Program-made: the position numbers and the translations under genes
The notes under the pieces: model-generated
The model's database searches: none
What the model saw: only the letters and a program-made list of their open reading frames with translations
What the model was told of the DNA's origin: nothing
Assembly: GCA_947259685.1 (NCBI GenBank)
Contig: CAMYNC010000201.1
Span: forward strand, 1-5,681
Direction of reading: 5' to 3'
DNA: 5,681 nt
Source of the DNA: an uncultured Desulfuromonadales bacterium
GTDB lineage: Bacteria; Desulfobacterota; Desulfuromonadia; Desulfuromonadales; Geopsychrobacteraceae
In this document: piece after piece, positions 1 to 5,665 of the stretch
Position numbering within the stretch: position 1 is the first letter of the stretch
Layout: the number at the start of each line of letters is the position of its first letter

Positions 1-561
1 CCGATCGTCAGCCTGCAGAACCTGGACCCGATTTATGTCGACTTCATGCTGCCCCAACAAAAGTTGCCAGAGATAAAAACCGGCGTGCCGGTCAGAGTGA
101 GCCTGGCTGGGGTTCCGGATCGCCAGTTCAGCGGCCAGATCACCACAATCAATCCCCAGGTCGATGTCGCCACCCGCAGCATCGGCGTGCAGGCGACCCT
201 GAGCAATCGGGATGAGAGTTTGCGCCCCGGGATGTTCGTCAGCGTCGCGGTGGTCCTGCCGGAAGAGCAGACGGTCATGGCGATTCCCGCCACCTCGGTA
301 CTCTACGCTCCATTTGGCGATTCGGTGTTTGTCGTCGAAGAAAAAACCGGCGAGGATGGCAGCAGCCAGCTGGCCCTGCGCCAGCAGTTTATCCGCCTGG
401 GCAATAAGCGGGGTGATTTTATCAACGTGCTCTCCGGCCTGGAAGGGGATGAAACCCTGGTCACCACCGGCGTTTTTAAACTGCGTAACGGCCAGCCTGT
501 GGTCGTCAATAATGAGCTCGCCCCCGCTTTCAAGCTGAACCCGCAGCCGGAGAATAACTGA
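1..561 (+). CDS. RND efflux periplasmic adaptor (membrane fusion protein), 3' part
   Basis: The frame is open from base 1 and ends at TGA 559-561, leaving the last 186 residues; the start, signal/lipid anchor and most of the hairpin and lipoyl domains lie outside the window. The visible part starts near a PIVSLQNLDPIYVDF segment, which leads into the beta-barrel domain in MexA/AcrA-type adaptors. It continues with INPQVDVATRSIGVQATL and the family hallmark LRPGMFVSV (about residues 75-83), then the membrane-proximal domain with a typical IPATSVLY strand. Adaptors of this family sit in the periplasm and bridge the RND pump to an outer-membrane TolC-like channel. The RND pump gene follows after 5 bases, which fits a co-transcribed adaptor-pump pair. 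Family assignment is secure; the substrate cannot be read from the sequence. Confidence 0.95.
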   Translation, partial: PIVSLQNLDPIYVDFMLPQQKLPEIKTGVPVRVSLAGVPDRQFSGQITTINPQVDVATRSIGVQATLSNRDESLRPGMFVSVAVVLPEEQTVMAIPATSVLYAPFGDSVFVVEEKTGEDGSSQLALRQQFIRLGNKRGDFINVLSGLEGDETLVTTGVFKLRNGQPVVVNNELAPAFKLNPQPENN

Positions 562-566
562 CCGTT

Positions 567-3500
567 ATGGGGTTTACCGATCTTTTCATCCGCCGGCCGG
601 TGCTGGCACTGGTGGTCAGCCTGCTGATCATTATCGCCGGCCTGCAGGCGGTCCGCAGCCTTAATGTGCGTCAATACCCGCGCAGTGAAAATGCCGCCGT
701 CACCGTCACCACCGTCTATGTCGGCGCCAGCGCCGAGCTGGTGCGCGGTTTCATCACCACCCCCCTGGAGCGGGCGATCGCCGCTGCCGACGGCATTGAA
801 TACATCGAATCGCAGAGCGCCCAGGGGCTGTCGACCATCAATGTGCGGCTGAAGCTGAACTACGACGCCATCAAGGCGCTCTCCGAGATCAGTTCCAAGG
901 TCGACCAGGTGCGCAACGACCTGCCGCCCGAAGCCGAGGTGCCGATCATCAACGTCGAGTCGGCGGACAGCCGCTTCGCCGCGGCCTACCTGAGCTTCAC
1001 CTCCGACATCCTCAAGCAGAACGAAATCACCGACTATCTGGTGCGGGTCGTCCAGCCGCGCCTGTCAGCTTTGGAAGGGGTCCAGCGAGCGGATATCCTC
1101 GGCGCGCGCACTTTCGCCATGCGCATCTGGCTGAAACCGGAGCGGATGGCGGCGCTGAACGTCAGTCCGGCCCAGGTCCGTCAGGCGCTGGCCGGCAACA
1201 ATGTGCTCGCTGCTCTGGGGCGCACCAAGGGTTCGCTGATTCAGGTCAACCTGGTGGCCGACACCAACCTGAATACCATCCACGAGTTCGAGCAGCTGGT
1301 GGTGCGTGAAGAGAACGGGGCCATCGTCCGCATTGAGGATATCGCCGATGTCGTTCTGGGTGCCGAGGATTATGATGCCGAGGTCCGTTTCTCCGGCCAG
1401 ACAGCGGTCTTCATGGGCATCTGGCCGCTGCCGAACGCTAACTCGCTGGACGTGATCAAGCGGGTTCGCGCCGAAATGGCGAAAGTCCAGGAGAATCTGC
1501 CCGGCGGACTGCAGGCACGGATCGCTTATGACGCCACCGCTTATATCGACAGCGCCATCCGCGAGGTTATAAAGACCCTGAGCGAAACCCTGCTGATTGT
1601 CATCGTCGTCATCTTCCTTTTCCTCGGCTCGCTGCGCTCGGCGCTGGTGCCGGTGGTGGCGATTCCGCTGTCATTGATCGGCGGGGTGTTCCTGATGCAG
1701 GTGTTCGGCTTCACCATCAACCTGCTGACCCTGCTTGCGGTGGTATTATCAGTCGGGCTGGTGGTCGATGACGCCATCGTCATGGTGGAGAACGTCGAAC
1801 GCCATATCCGCGAGGGGCAAAAGCCGCTCCAGGCGGCCCTGCTGGGAGCAAGGGAACTGATCAGTCCGATCATCGCCACCACCCTGGTGCTGGCGGCGGT
1901 CTATGCGCCGATCGGCCTGCAGGGGGGGCTGACCGGATCGCTTTTCCGCGAATTCGCTTTCACCCTGACCGGGGCGATCGTCGTCTCGACCATCGTCGCC
2001 CTGACCCTGTCGCCTATCATGTCGGGAAAACTGCTCAAGCCGGGGGCCGCTGAGCGCGGTCTGGCCGGACGGATCTCGCGCGGGTTCGATCGGCTGCGGA
2101 ATCTCTACGCCCGGCTGCTTGACGTCAGCCTGCGCAGCCGGCCGGCGGTTTACCTGATCTGGCTGGTGATCGCAGCGCTCTGTGTGCCGATGTTCACCAT
2201 GTCGGCGGTGGAGCTGGCGCCGACCGAGGACCAGGGGGTTATTTTCGGGATTATTGATGCCGCCGCCAACGCCACCCTGGATCAAACCAGCCTCTATGCC
2301 GCCGCTGCCAACCGGGCGTTTATGAGCATCCCGGAGACCGATTTCACCTTCCAGATCACCTCCCCCTCCTCCGGCTTCGGCGGCATGGTCACCAAGCCCT
2401 GGGAGGAGCGCGAACGGACGGTTTTCGAAATTCTCCCCCAGGTTCAGGGGATGCTCCAGGGCATCCCAGGTATCCGTATGTTCCCGGTGACCCCGCCGGC
2501 GTTGCCGGGTGGCGGCGACTTCCCGGTTGAGTTCGTCCTCGCCTCGACCGCCGAGCATGGACAGATTCTCGAGTTCGCCCAGCAGATTCAGATGAAAGCG
2601 ATGCAGAGCGGCATGTTCGCCTTTCCGCCGATCATCGATGTCAAAATCGACCAGCCGCAGGCTGAATTCGTCATTGATCGGGATCGCGTCGCCACCTTAG
2701 GGCTGAACCTGCAGCAGGTCGCCGCCGATCTCGGCGGCATGGTCGGCGGCAACTTTGTCAACCGCTTCGATATCGCCGGCCGCAGTTACAAGGTGATCCC
2801 CCAGGTGCAGCGGATCGATCGGCTCAATCCTGAACAGCTGAAACAGATCTATGTCAGCGGTCCGGGCGGCGAATTGATCCCGCTGTCAACCATTGCCAGC
2901 ATCGAGAACAGTACCGTGCCCCGCTCGTTGAACCGTTTTCAGCAGCTTAACGCGGTCAAAATCAGCGGCGTCTCGGTGCGGCCGCTGGAAGAGGCACTGC
3001 AGTTTCTGGAGGCCGAAGCGGCGAAAATCCTGCCGGACGGTTATATGCTTGACTACACAGGTGAATCCCGCCAGCTGCGGGCGGAAGGAAACCAATTTCT
3101 ACCAACCTTCGCCCTGGCGGTAGCGCTGATTTTTCTGACCCTGGCGGCCCAGTTCAACAGCTTCCGCGACCCCTTCGTGATCCTCGCCGGATCGGTGCCG
3201 CTGGCGATGTTCGGTGCTCTGGTGTTCACCTTTTTGAAGATTCCCGACCCCAATGTGCCTTTCTGGACCGCCGGCTGGACCACCACCCTGAATATCTACT
3301 CCCAGGTCGGTCTGGTCACCCTGGTCGGTCTGGTGGCGAAGAACGGCATCCTGGTCGTCGAGTTCGCCAATAAGCTGCAGGAGCAGGGCCGGGCCAAGCT
3401 CGAAGCGGTGCGTGAGGCCTCGCTGGTGCGGCTGCGGCCGATTCTGATGACCAGCGCGGCGACCATCGCCGGTCACTTTCCTCTGACTCTGGTCACCGGT

Positions 3501-3671
3501 GCCGGCGCCGAAGCGCGCAATTCGATCGGCCTGGTGCTGGTCGGCGGGATGGCGATCGGCACCCTGTTCACCCTGTTCGTGGTCCCTTCACTTTACATGC
3601 TGTTCGCCAAAGACCACAGCCAAGACCGGCCGTTGTCCGCAACTGCTGAGCCGGCGGCCATCGAACCCTGA
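567..3671 (+). CDS. RND multidrug efflux pump, inner-membrane permease (HAE-1/AcrB-MexB family)
   Basis: This 1034-residue protein is close to the AcrB length (1049). It is a proton-driven inner-membrane transporter that exports hydrophobic compounds with its adaptor and an outer-membrane channel. It starts with MGFTDLFIRRPVLA, the usual cytoplasmic N-terminus of the family, so ATG 567 is chosen; a GGAGA at 549-553 lies 13 bases upstream. Predicted membrane segments are near residues 9-29, 337-354, 360-380, 385-403, 433-452, 466-487, 525-545, 846-866, 872-892, 910-930, 957-978 and 986-1014. Two large periplasmic loops lie between helices 1-2 and 7-8. The proton relay looks intact: D401 and D402 in GLVVDDAIVMVENVER (AcrB D407/D408), K925 in LVAKNGILVVEF (K940), R955 and T962 in RLRPILMT (R971/T978). 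No outer-membrane factor gene follows. The protein recalls MexI/MexW-type pumps, but the drug profile is unknown. Confidence 0.97.
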   Translation: MGFTDLFIRRPVLALVVSLLIIIAGLQAVRSLNVRQYPRSENAAVTVTTVYVGASAELVRGFITTPLERAIAAADGIEYIESQSAQGLSTINVRLKLNYDAIKALSEISSKVDQVRNDLPPEAEVPIINVESADSRFAAAYLSFTSDILKQNEITDYLVRVVQPRLSALEGVQRADILGARTFAMRIWLKPERMAALNVSPAQVRQALAGNNVLAALGRTKGSLIQVNLVADTNLNTIHEFEQLVVREENGAIVRIEDIADVVLGAEDYDAEVRFSGQTAVFMGIWPLPNANSLDVIKRVRAEMAKVQENLPGGLQARIAYDATAYIDSAIREVIKTLSETLLIVIVVIFLFLGSLRSALVPVVAIPLSLIGGVFLMQVFGFTINLLTLLAVVLSVGLVVDDAIVMVENVERHIREGQKPLQAALLGARELISPIIATTLVLAAVYAPIGLQGGLTGSLFREFAFTLTGAIVVSTIVALTLSPIMSGKLLKPGAAERGLAGRISRGFDRLRNLYARLLDVSLRSRPAVYLIWLVIAALCVPMFTMSAVELAPTEDQGVIFGIIDAAANATLDQTSLYAAAANRAFMSIPETDFTFQITSPSSGFGGMVTKPWEERERTVFEILPQVQGMLQGIPGIRMFPVTPPALPGGGDFPVEFVLASTAEHGQILEFAQQIQMKAMQSGMFAFPPIIDVKIDQPQAEFVIDRDRVATLGLNLQQVAADLGGMVGGNFVNRFDIAGRSYKVIPQVQRIDRLNPEQLKQIYVSGPGGELIPLSTIASIENSTVPRSLNRFQQLNAVKISGVSVRPLEEALQFLEAEAAKILPDGYMLDYTGESRQLRAEGNQFLPTFALAVALIFLTLAAQFNSFRDPFVILAGSVPLAMFGALVFTFLKIPDPNVPFWTAGWTTTLNIYSQVGLVTLVGLVAKNGILVVEFANKLQEQGRAKLEAVREASLVRLRPILMTSAATIAGHFPLTLVTGAGAEARNSIGLVLVGGMAIGTLFTLFVVPSLYMLFAKDHSQDRPLSATAEPAAIEP

Positions 3672-3697
3672 ATTTTTTCGAGATAAGGTCCCTTTCG

Positions 3698-3787
3698 ATG
3701 AACAAAACCCAAGTCTTTCTCATTCTGATTATCGTCATTCTGCTGGGCGCGATTCTGGCCTACACCCAATACACCCAGTTGATGTAA
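3698..3787 (+). CDS. 29-aa single-helix membrane protein, unknown
   Basis: ATG 3698 to TAA 3785-3787 encodes 29 residues, too short for ordinary gene callers. After a short polar start (MNKTQ) there is a continuous hydrophobic stretch, VFLILIIVILLGAILA (residues 6-21), long enough for one membrane helix, then a polar tail with two YTQ motifs (YTQYTQLM). AAGG at 3685-3688, inside an AGATAAGGT context, gives a ribosome binding site 9 bases before the ATG. Codon choice (ATC, GTC, CTG, GGC, GCC) matches the neighbouring genes. It lies 26 bases after the RND pump and 4 bases before yaeQ, so it is probably co-transcribed with both. By position and shape it could be a pump accessory like AcrZ of E. 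coli (49 aa, binds AcrB) or a KdpF-like stabilising peptide, but no sequence similarity is claimed. It could instead serve as a translated leader for yaeQ. Coding status is fairly likely; function is unknown. Confidence 0.65.
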   Translation: MNKTQVFLILIIVILLGAILAYTQYTQLM

Positions 3788-3791
3788 CTCG

Positions 3792-4328
3792 ATGGCCCTT
3801 AAAGCGACCATCTTCAAGGCCAATCTGCAGCTTGCCGACATGGACCGCCACCATTACGGCGATTATCAGCTGACCCTGGCCCGCCACCCCTCTGAGACCG
3901 ATGAACGGATGATGGTGCGGCTGCTCGCCTTTGCCCTGCATGCCGACCCCCGGTTGGAATTCTGCAAGGGGCTCTGCGCCGACGATGAACCGGCCCTCTG
4001 GAGGAAAAGTTTAACCGGTGAGGTCGAATTGTGGCTCGATGTCGGCCTGCCAGATTCAGAACGACTCAGAAAGGCCTGTGGCCTGGCACAGCAGGTCTGC
4101 GTTTATTGTTACGGCGGTCGCAGTGCCGAGCTATGGTGGCAAAAAAGCGCCGAAAAGCTGGGCCGCTTCAGCAACCTGCGGGTGTTCAATCTGCCGGAGG
4201 CGGCCAGTAAAGCGCTGACCGATCTGACCCAGCGCTCGATGGAACTGCATATCAGCATTCAGGATGGGCTGATCGGTATCGGCGACGCCGGCAATCACCT
4301 GCAGATTCAACTGCAAACCCTGCGTTGA
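3792..4328 (+). CDS. yaeQ: YaeQ family protein
   Basis: The 178-residue product matches E. coli YaeQ (about 181 aa) nearly end to end. It shares the MALKATI start, the RHPSETDERMMVRLLAF block (residues 31-47), GLCADDEP (60-67), ELWLDVGLPD (79-88), the AELWWQK region (112-118) and the IQDG turn (156-159). Structures of this family show a compact fold related to PD-(D/E)XK nucleases; the acidic residues in CADDEP and ELWLDVGLPD could correspond to such a site, but no enzymatic activity is firmly established. The older proposal that YaeQ affects transcription elongation should be treated with caution. ATG 3792 is fixed by the conserved N-terminus. No Shine-Dalgarno-like sequence precedes it: the 20 bases upstream are the end of the 29-codon gene, so translation may depend on coupling to that gene. 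The GIY-YIG gene follows 17 bases after the stop. Confidence 0.93.
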   Translation: MALKATIFKANLQLADMDRHHYGDYQLTLARHPSETDERMMVRLLAFALHADPRLEFCKGLCADDEPALWRKSLTGEVELWLDVGLPDSERLRKACGLAQQVCVYCYGGRSAELWWQKSAEKLGRFSNLRVFNLPEAASKALTDLTQRSMELHISIQDGLIGIGDAGNHLQIQLQTLR

Positions 4329-4345
4329 GCTGCCAGCAGACAACC

Positions 4346-4615
4346 ATGGCCTGGCAGGTCTATATCATCCTCTGCTCTGACGGCTCCTATTACACCGGCA
4401 TCACCACCGACATCGAGCGGCGCATCCAGCAACACGCGACCGGAACCGGCGCCAAGTATTTTCGCGGCCGCAAACCCGAACGCCTGGTTTATCTGGAAAC
4501 CGAGCATGATCGCAGCAGCGCCAGCCGCCGGGAAGCCCAGCTCAAACAGCTGCGCCGGCTGGAAAAACAGCACTTGGTGGCCTGCGCCCTAAGCAGCAAT
4601 CTGCAGCAATCCTGA
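4346..4615 (+). CDS. GIY-YIG domain protein, YhbQ/UPF0213-like
   Basis: This is a single-domain protein of 89 residues, the normal size for the stand-alone YhbQ-like branch of the GIY-YIG superfamily. The core motif is split as VYI (residues 5-7) and YTG (16-18), with GITTD following as in E. coli YhbQ. The helix IERRIQQH (23-30) carries the expected arginine, and GAKYFRGRKP (35-44) and SRREAQLKQL (60-69) follow, E63 being the likely metal-binding glutamate. Members of the superfamily cut DNA (UvrC, homing endonucleases); the role of the short free-standing proteins is poorly defined. ATG 4346 is chosen because MAWQVYI matches the family start. A TTG at 4325, overlapping the yaeQ stop codon as TTGA, would add seven residues (start SCQQTT) with no family support. 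Neither start has a good ribosome binding site. The gene closes the compact plus-strand block. Confidence 0.9.
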   Translation: MAWQVYIILCSDGSYYTGITTDIERRIQQHATGTGAKYFRGRKPERLVYLETEHDRSSASRREAQLKQLRRLEKQHLVACALSSNLQQS

Positions 4616-4642
4616 GCGATATTTGGCGAAACTTTCCGTTTC

Positions 4643-4687
4643 TCTTGGCGGCCTGCAACCAGGGGCCAAAGAAAGAGAATGCCAAGA
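4643..4687. other. Imperfect inverted repeats after the GIY-YIG gene
   Basis: An inner hairpin pairs CCTG (4652-4655) with CAGG (4660-4663) around a CAAC loop. TTGG (4645-4648) pairs with CCAA (4666-4669) across a small internal loop. A wider exact pair, TCTTGGC (4643-4649) and GCCAAGA (4681-4687), encloses it. There is no T-run on either side, so it is not a standard intrinsic terminator. It lies 28 bases after the end of the plus-strand gene block and could stabilise the mRNA 3' end or be chance structure. Confidence 0.3.
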
Positions 4688-4722
4688 CAGGGTTGATTCA
4701 AGACGTGAATGCTACCTGTAGA

Positions 4723-4818
4723 TTACCCGACTGCCGCCCCGCGCAGGTTCTCCAGCCAACGGCGTGCCTGGTTGGCCTCCACAGTTTTCAAATGTAAAAA
4801 CAGGTCTTTAAATCTCAT
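4723..4818 (-). CDS. Possible 31-aa protein, minus strand, unknown
   Basis: On the minus strand ATG 4818-4816 opens 31 codons ending at TAA 4725-4723. A GAGGAGG (complement of 4822-4828) lies just upstream, 3 bases from the ATG if the whole block pairs or 6 if the first GAGG is used. It is the best Shine-Dalgarno sequence in the window. The peptide begins MRFKDLFLHLKTVEA and continues with NQARRWLENLRG, a charged, potentially amphipathic helical sequence without a membrane segment or signal peptide. I do not recognise a family. It could be a real small protein, or the surviving 5' end of a longer gene whose remainder has been lost. No clear promoter was found; an AATAAT lies upstream without a matching -35. 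It converges on the GIY-YIG gene. The ribosome binding site argues for translation; nothing else confirms it. Confidence 0.38.
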   Translation of the reverse strand: MRFKDLFLHLKTVEANQARRWLENLRGAAVG

Positions 4819-5181
4819 AGGCCTCCTCAAATCGACCACCAATTATTGCGTGAAACCCGCCGAGCATAATGATGTTTAACCCGCCACCCTCTTTTTCAAA
4901 ACTCTTATGGATATACGCAAACCTATATTGACTGGACATTTGACATATGGAACCTGGCGCTTACTGGCCGAAGCCGACAACTGCAATAACTGCTAAGTTT
5001 TGAGAATCCTGGTCCAGTGCTCTCCTAAAAGTGGCGATATCCAGGACTGGGGCTTTCCTACAAGTTGCTCCGTAATGGGGATCTTGTATGGCTTGAGGAT
5101 AAATCGAACTGATTCGGCATTTCAAAAATCAAAATTTCACTTTGAAAACGAATTTCGGAAAAATAAGGATCTCTAACCATT
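4819..5181. other. Intergenic stretch without a convincing gene; possible decayed coding sequence
   Basis: These bases are more AT-rich than the genes to the left and hold no ORF with good support. A plus-strand ATG at 4907 opens 29 codons to TAA 4994-4996 without a ribosome binding site. The peptide includes LTYGTWRLLAEADN, which recalls the N-terminal YGTWRL segment of aldo/keto reductases. The same frame is open again from 4997 until a stop near 5175 but then reads as nothing familiar. Around 5030-5108 another plus frame reads YKLLRNGDLVWLED before a stop, and one minus frame is also open for about 42 codons, so the coding sense cannot be decided. The stretch may be relics of lost genes or plain noncoding DNA. 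An inverted pair TTTCAAA (5120-5126) and TTTGAAA (5141-5147) lies near its right end. Confidence 0.3.
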
Positions 5182-5211
5182 TGTTAACATCATCCGAAGA
5201 TGATATCAACA
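5182..5211. promoter_or_regulatory. 30-bp imperfect dyad upstream of the csp promoter region
   Basis: Two 13-base arms, TGTTAACATCATC (5182-5194) and GATGATATCAACA (5199-5211), are inverted copies at 11 of 13 positions around a CGAA centre. The six innermost pairs, ATCATC with GATGAT, are exact. It ends right where a candidate -35 hexamer begins, the usual place for an activator or repressor site. As DNA it looks like a binding site for a dimeric regulator; as RNA it would form a hairpin with a short tetraloop if transcription started further upstream. The regulator is unknown. Confidence 0.5.
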
Positions 5212-5251
5212 TTGCACTGACTTGGGTGTCCGTGGTAGAGTCATTTATCTT
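5212..5251 (+). promoter_or_regulatory. Candidate csp (leader) promoter, weak hexamers
   Basis: Two overlapping solutions exist. TTGCAC (5212-5217) with TAGAGT (5236-5241) has an 18-base spacer. TTGGGT (5222-5227) with TATCTT (5246-5251) also has an 18-base spacer. Each hexamer matches the sigma-70 consensus at only three or four positions, so the choice is uncertain. Position supports a promoter here: it lies immediately after the 30-bp dyad and about 150-165 bases before the cold-shock start codon, consistent with the long 5' leaders typical of csp mRNAs. Transcription would begin near 5248-5258. Confidence 0.35.
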
Positions 5252-5311
5252 AAACGTTTGTGCAGAGATAATTTGTTGGACGAGATTTAAAATTAATCAG
5301 TCACGAATATG

Positions 5312-5350
5312 CCACGCAGACCTCTTACGGTTGCGTGGTTTTTTATTTTT
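5312..5350 (+). terminator. Intrinsic terminator inside the csp 5' leader
   Basis: CCACGCA (5312-5318) pairs exactly with TGCGTGG (5332-5338). After a bulged G5319 the stem continues as ACC (5320-5322) with GGT (5329-5331), closed by a six-base TCTTAC loop. Six T residues follow directly (5339-5344), then one A and five more T. This is a textbook rho-independent terminator for plus-strand transcription. It lies 52 bases before the csp start codon and after the candidate promoter, so it can stop transcripts before csp. It may be a leader attenuator or the 3' end of a short separate RNA. Confidence 0.85.
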
Positions 5351-5392
5351 ACGTAAATATTGTTTGCACAACAAAATCCCACAGGGGAGCAT

Positions 5393-5396
5393 GGAG
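5393..5396 (+). promoter_or_regulatory. Ribosome binding site deciding the csp start
   Basis: GGAG at 5393-5396 is 6 bases before ATG 5403, the start that gives the conserved [11 protein letters not shown]-terminus. A second purine block, AGGGGAG at 5383-5389, is only 1 base before an in-frame ATG at 5391, too close to use, and 13 bases from ATG 5403. Confidence 0.65.
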
Positions 5397-5402
5397 TTAA
5401 AA

Positions 5403-5600
5403 ATGGCTGAAGGTACTGTGAAGTGGTTCAACGATGCAAAAGGTTTTGGTTTTATTGAGCAGCAGAGTGGAGATGATGTGTTCGTTCATCATTCCGAAAT
5501 CCAAGGCGAAGGGTTTAAATCTCTGGCCGAAGGAGACCGTGTGATTTTTGATGTCACCCAAGGCCAAAAAGGTCCCCAAGCATCTAATGTTCGCAAATAA
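5403..5600 (+). CDS. csp: CspA-family cold-shock domain protein
   Basis: A 65-residue protein made of one cold-shock domain, the normal length for the family. It binds single-stranded RNA and DNA in the cytoplasm and acts as an RNA chaperone and, for some E. coli members, a transcription antiterminator. RNP1 is KGFGFI (residues 13-18) and RNP2 is VFVHH (26-30). W8, F9, F15, F17 and F27 supply the aromatic nucleic-acid-binding face, and the C-terminus carries [13 protein letters not shown]. The start at 5403 is set by the family N-terminus and a GGAG 6 bases upstream. The frame is open further back to 5142, but that extension would cross a promoter region and a terminator, so it is not coding. 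The gene is visibly less GC-rich than the efflux block, as is usual for csp. It is probably monocistronic, with a terminator after it. Which csp paralogue it is, and whether cold induces it, cannot be told. Confidence 0.96.
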   Translation: MAEGTVKWFNDAKGFGFIEQQSGDDVFVHHSEIQGEGFKSLAEGDRVIFDVTQGQKGPQASNVRK

Positions 5601-5632
5601 TAGAAAAAGTATTTGCAACCGCTGACATCCTC

Positions 5633-5665
5633 AAGAGCCCTACGGTCAATCCGTGGGGCTCTTTT
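5633..5665 (+). terminator. Intrinsic terminator after csp
   Basis: AAGAGCCC (5633-5640) pairs exactly with GGGCTCTT (5656-5663). A T-G wobble (5641/5655) and ACGG (5642-5645) with CCGT (5651-5654) extend the stem to 13 pairs around a TCAAT loop. The T-run is short (5662-5665, partly in the stem), but the stem is strong. It begins 33 bases after the csp stop codon and closes the unit. Confidence 0.8.

Larger units (their letters stand above)
5252..5402 (+). promoter_or_regulatory. csp 5' leader with candidate attenuator or short RNA
   Basis: About 150 bases without a believable ORF separate the candidate promoter from csp. Besides the terminator at 5312-5350, the leader has a perfect palindrome TTTACGTAAA (5348-5357) and a small hairpin TTGTT (5360-5364) / AACAA (5370-5374). 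TTGTGCA (5258-5264) can pair with TGCACAA (5365-5371), and TTTGTTG (5272-5278) with CAACAAA (5369-5375), giving alternative folds that span the terminator. A second promoter is possible downstream of the terminator: TTGCGT (5331-5336), 17 bases, TAAATA (5354-5359). If that one drives csp, the upstream 100 bases would be an independent small RNA. The 5' end is an estimate. Confidence 0.4.

Noticed and set aside
1749..2558. 269-codon minus-strand open frame
   Set aside because: It lies wholly inside the RND pump gene, is rich in Gly, Arg, Asp and His as expected for an antisense shadow of GC-rich DNA, and shows no domain.
3499..3873. Plus-strand 124-codon frame overlapping the pump 3' end and yaeQ start
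   Set aside because: It is an out-of-frame shadow spanning three better-supported genes, with no family resemblance and no separate start signal.
4325..4345. TTG start for the GIY-YIG gene overlapping the yaeQ stop codon
   Set aside because: The seven extra residues match nothing in the family, while the ATG at 4346 gives the usual N-terminus; a TTGA overlap is possible but less supported.
4643..4687. Terminator for the efflux-yaeQ transcript
   Set aside because: Stem-forming repeats are present but no T-run follows on either strand, so it is kept only as an unexplained inverted repeat.
4921..4945. Sigma-70 promoter with TTGACT or TTGACA near 4929-4942
   Set aside because: The -35-like hexamers are good, but no acceptable -10 lies 16-18 bases downstream of either, and no gene starts nearby.
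5142..5402. N-terminal extension that would make the cold-shock protein 152 aa
   Set aside because: The extension crosses the 30-bp dyad, the promoter-like hexamers and a strong terminator, is not csp-like, and the conserved family start with its own GGAG is at 5403.
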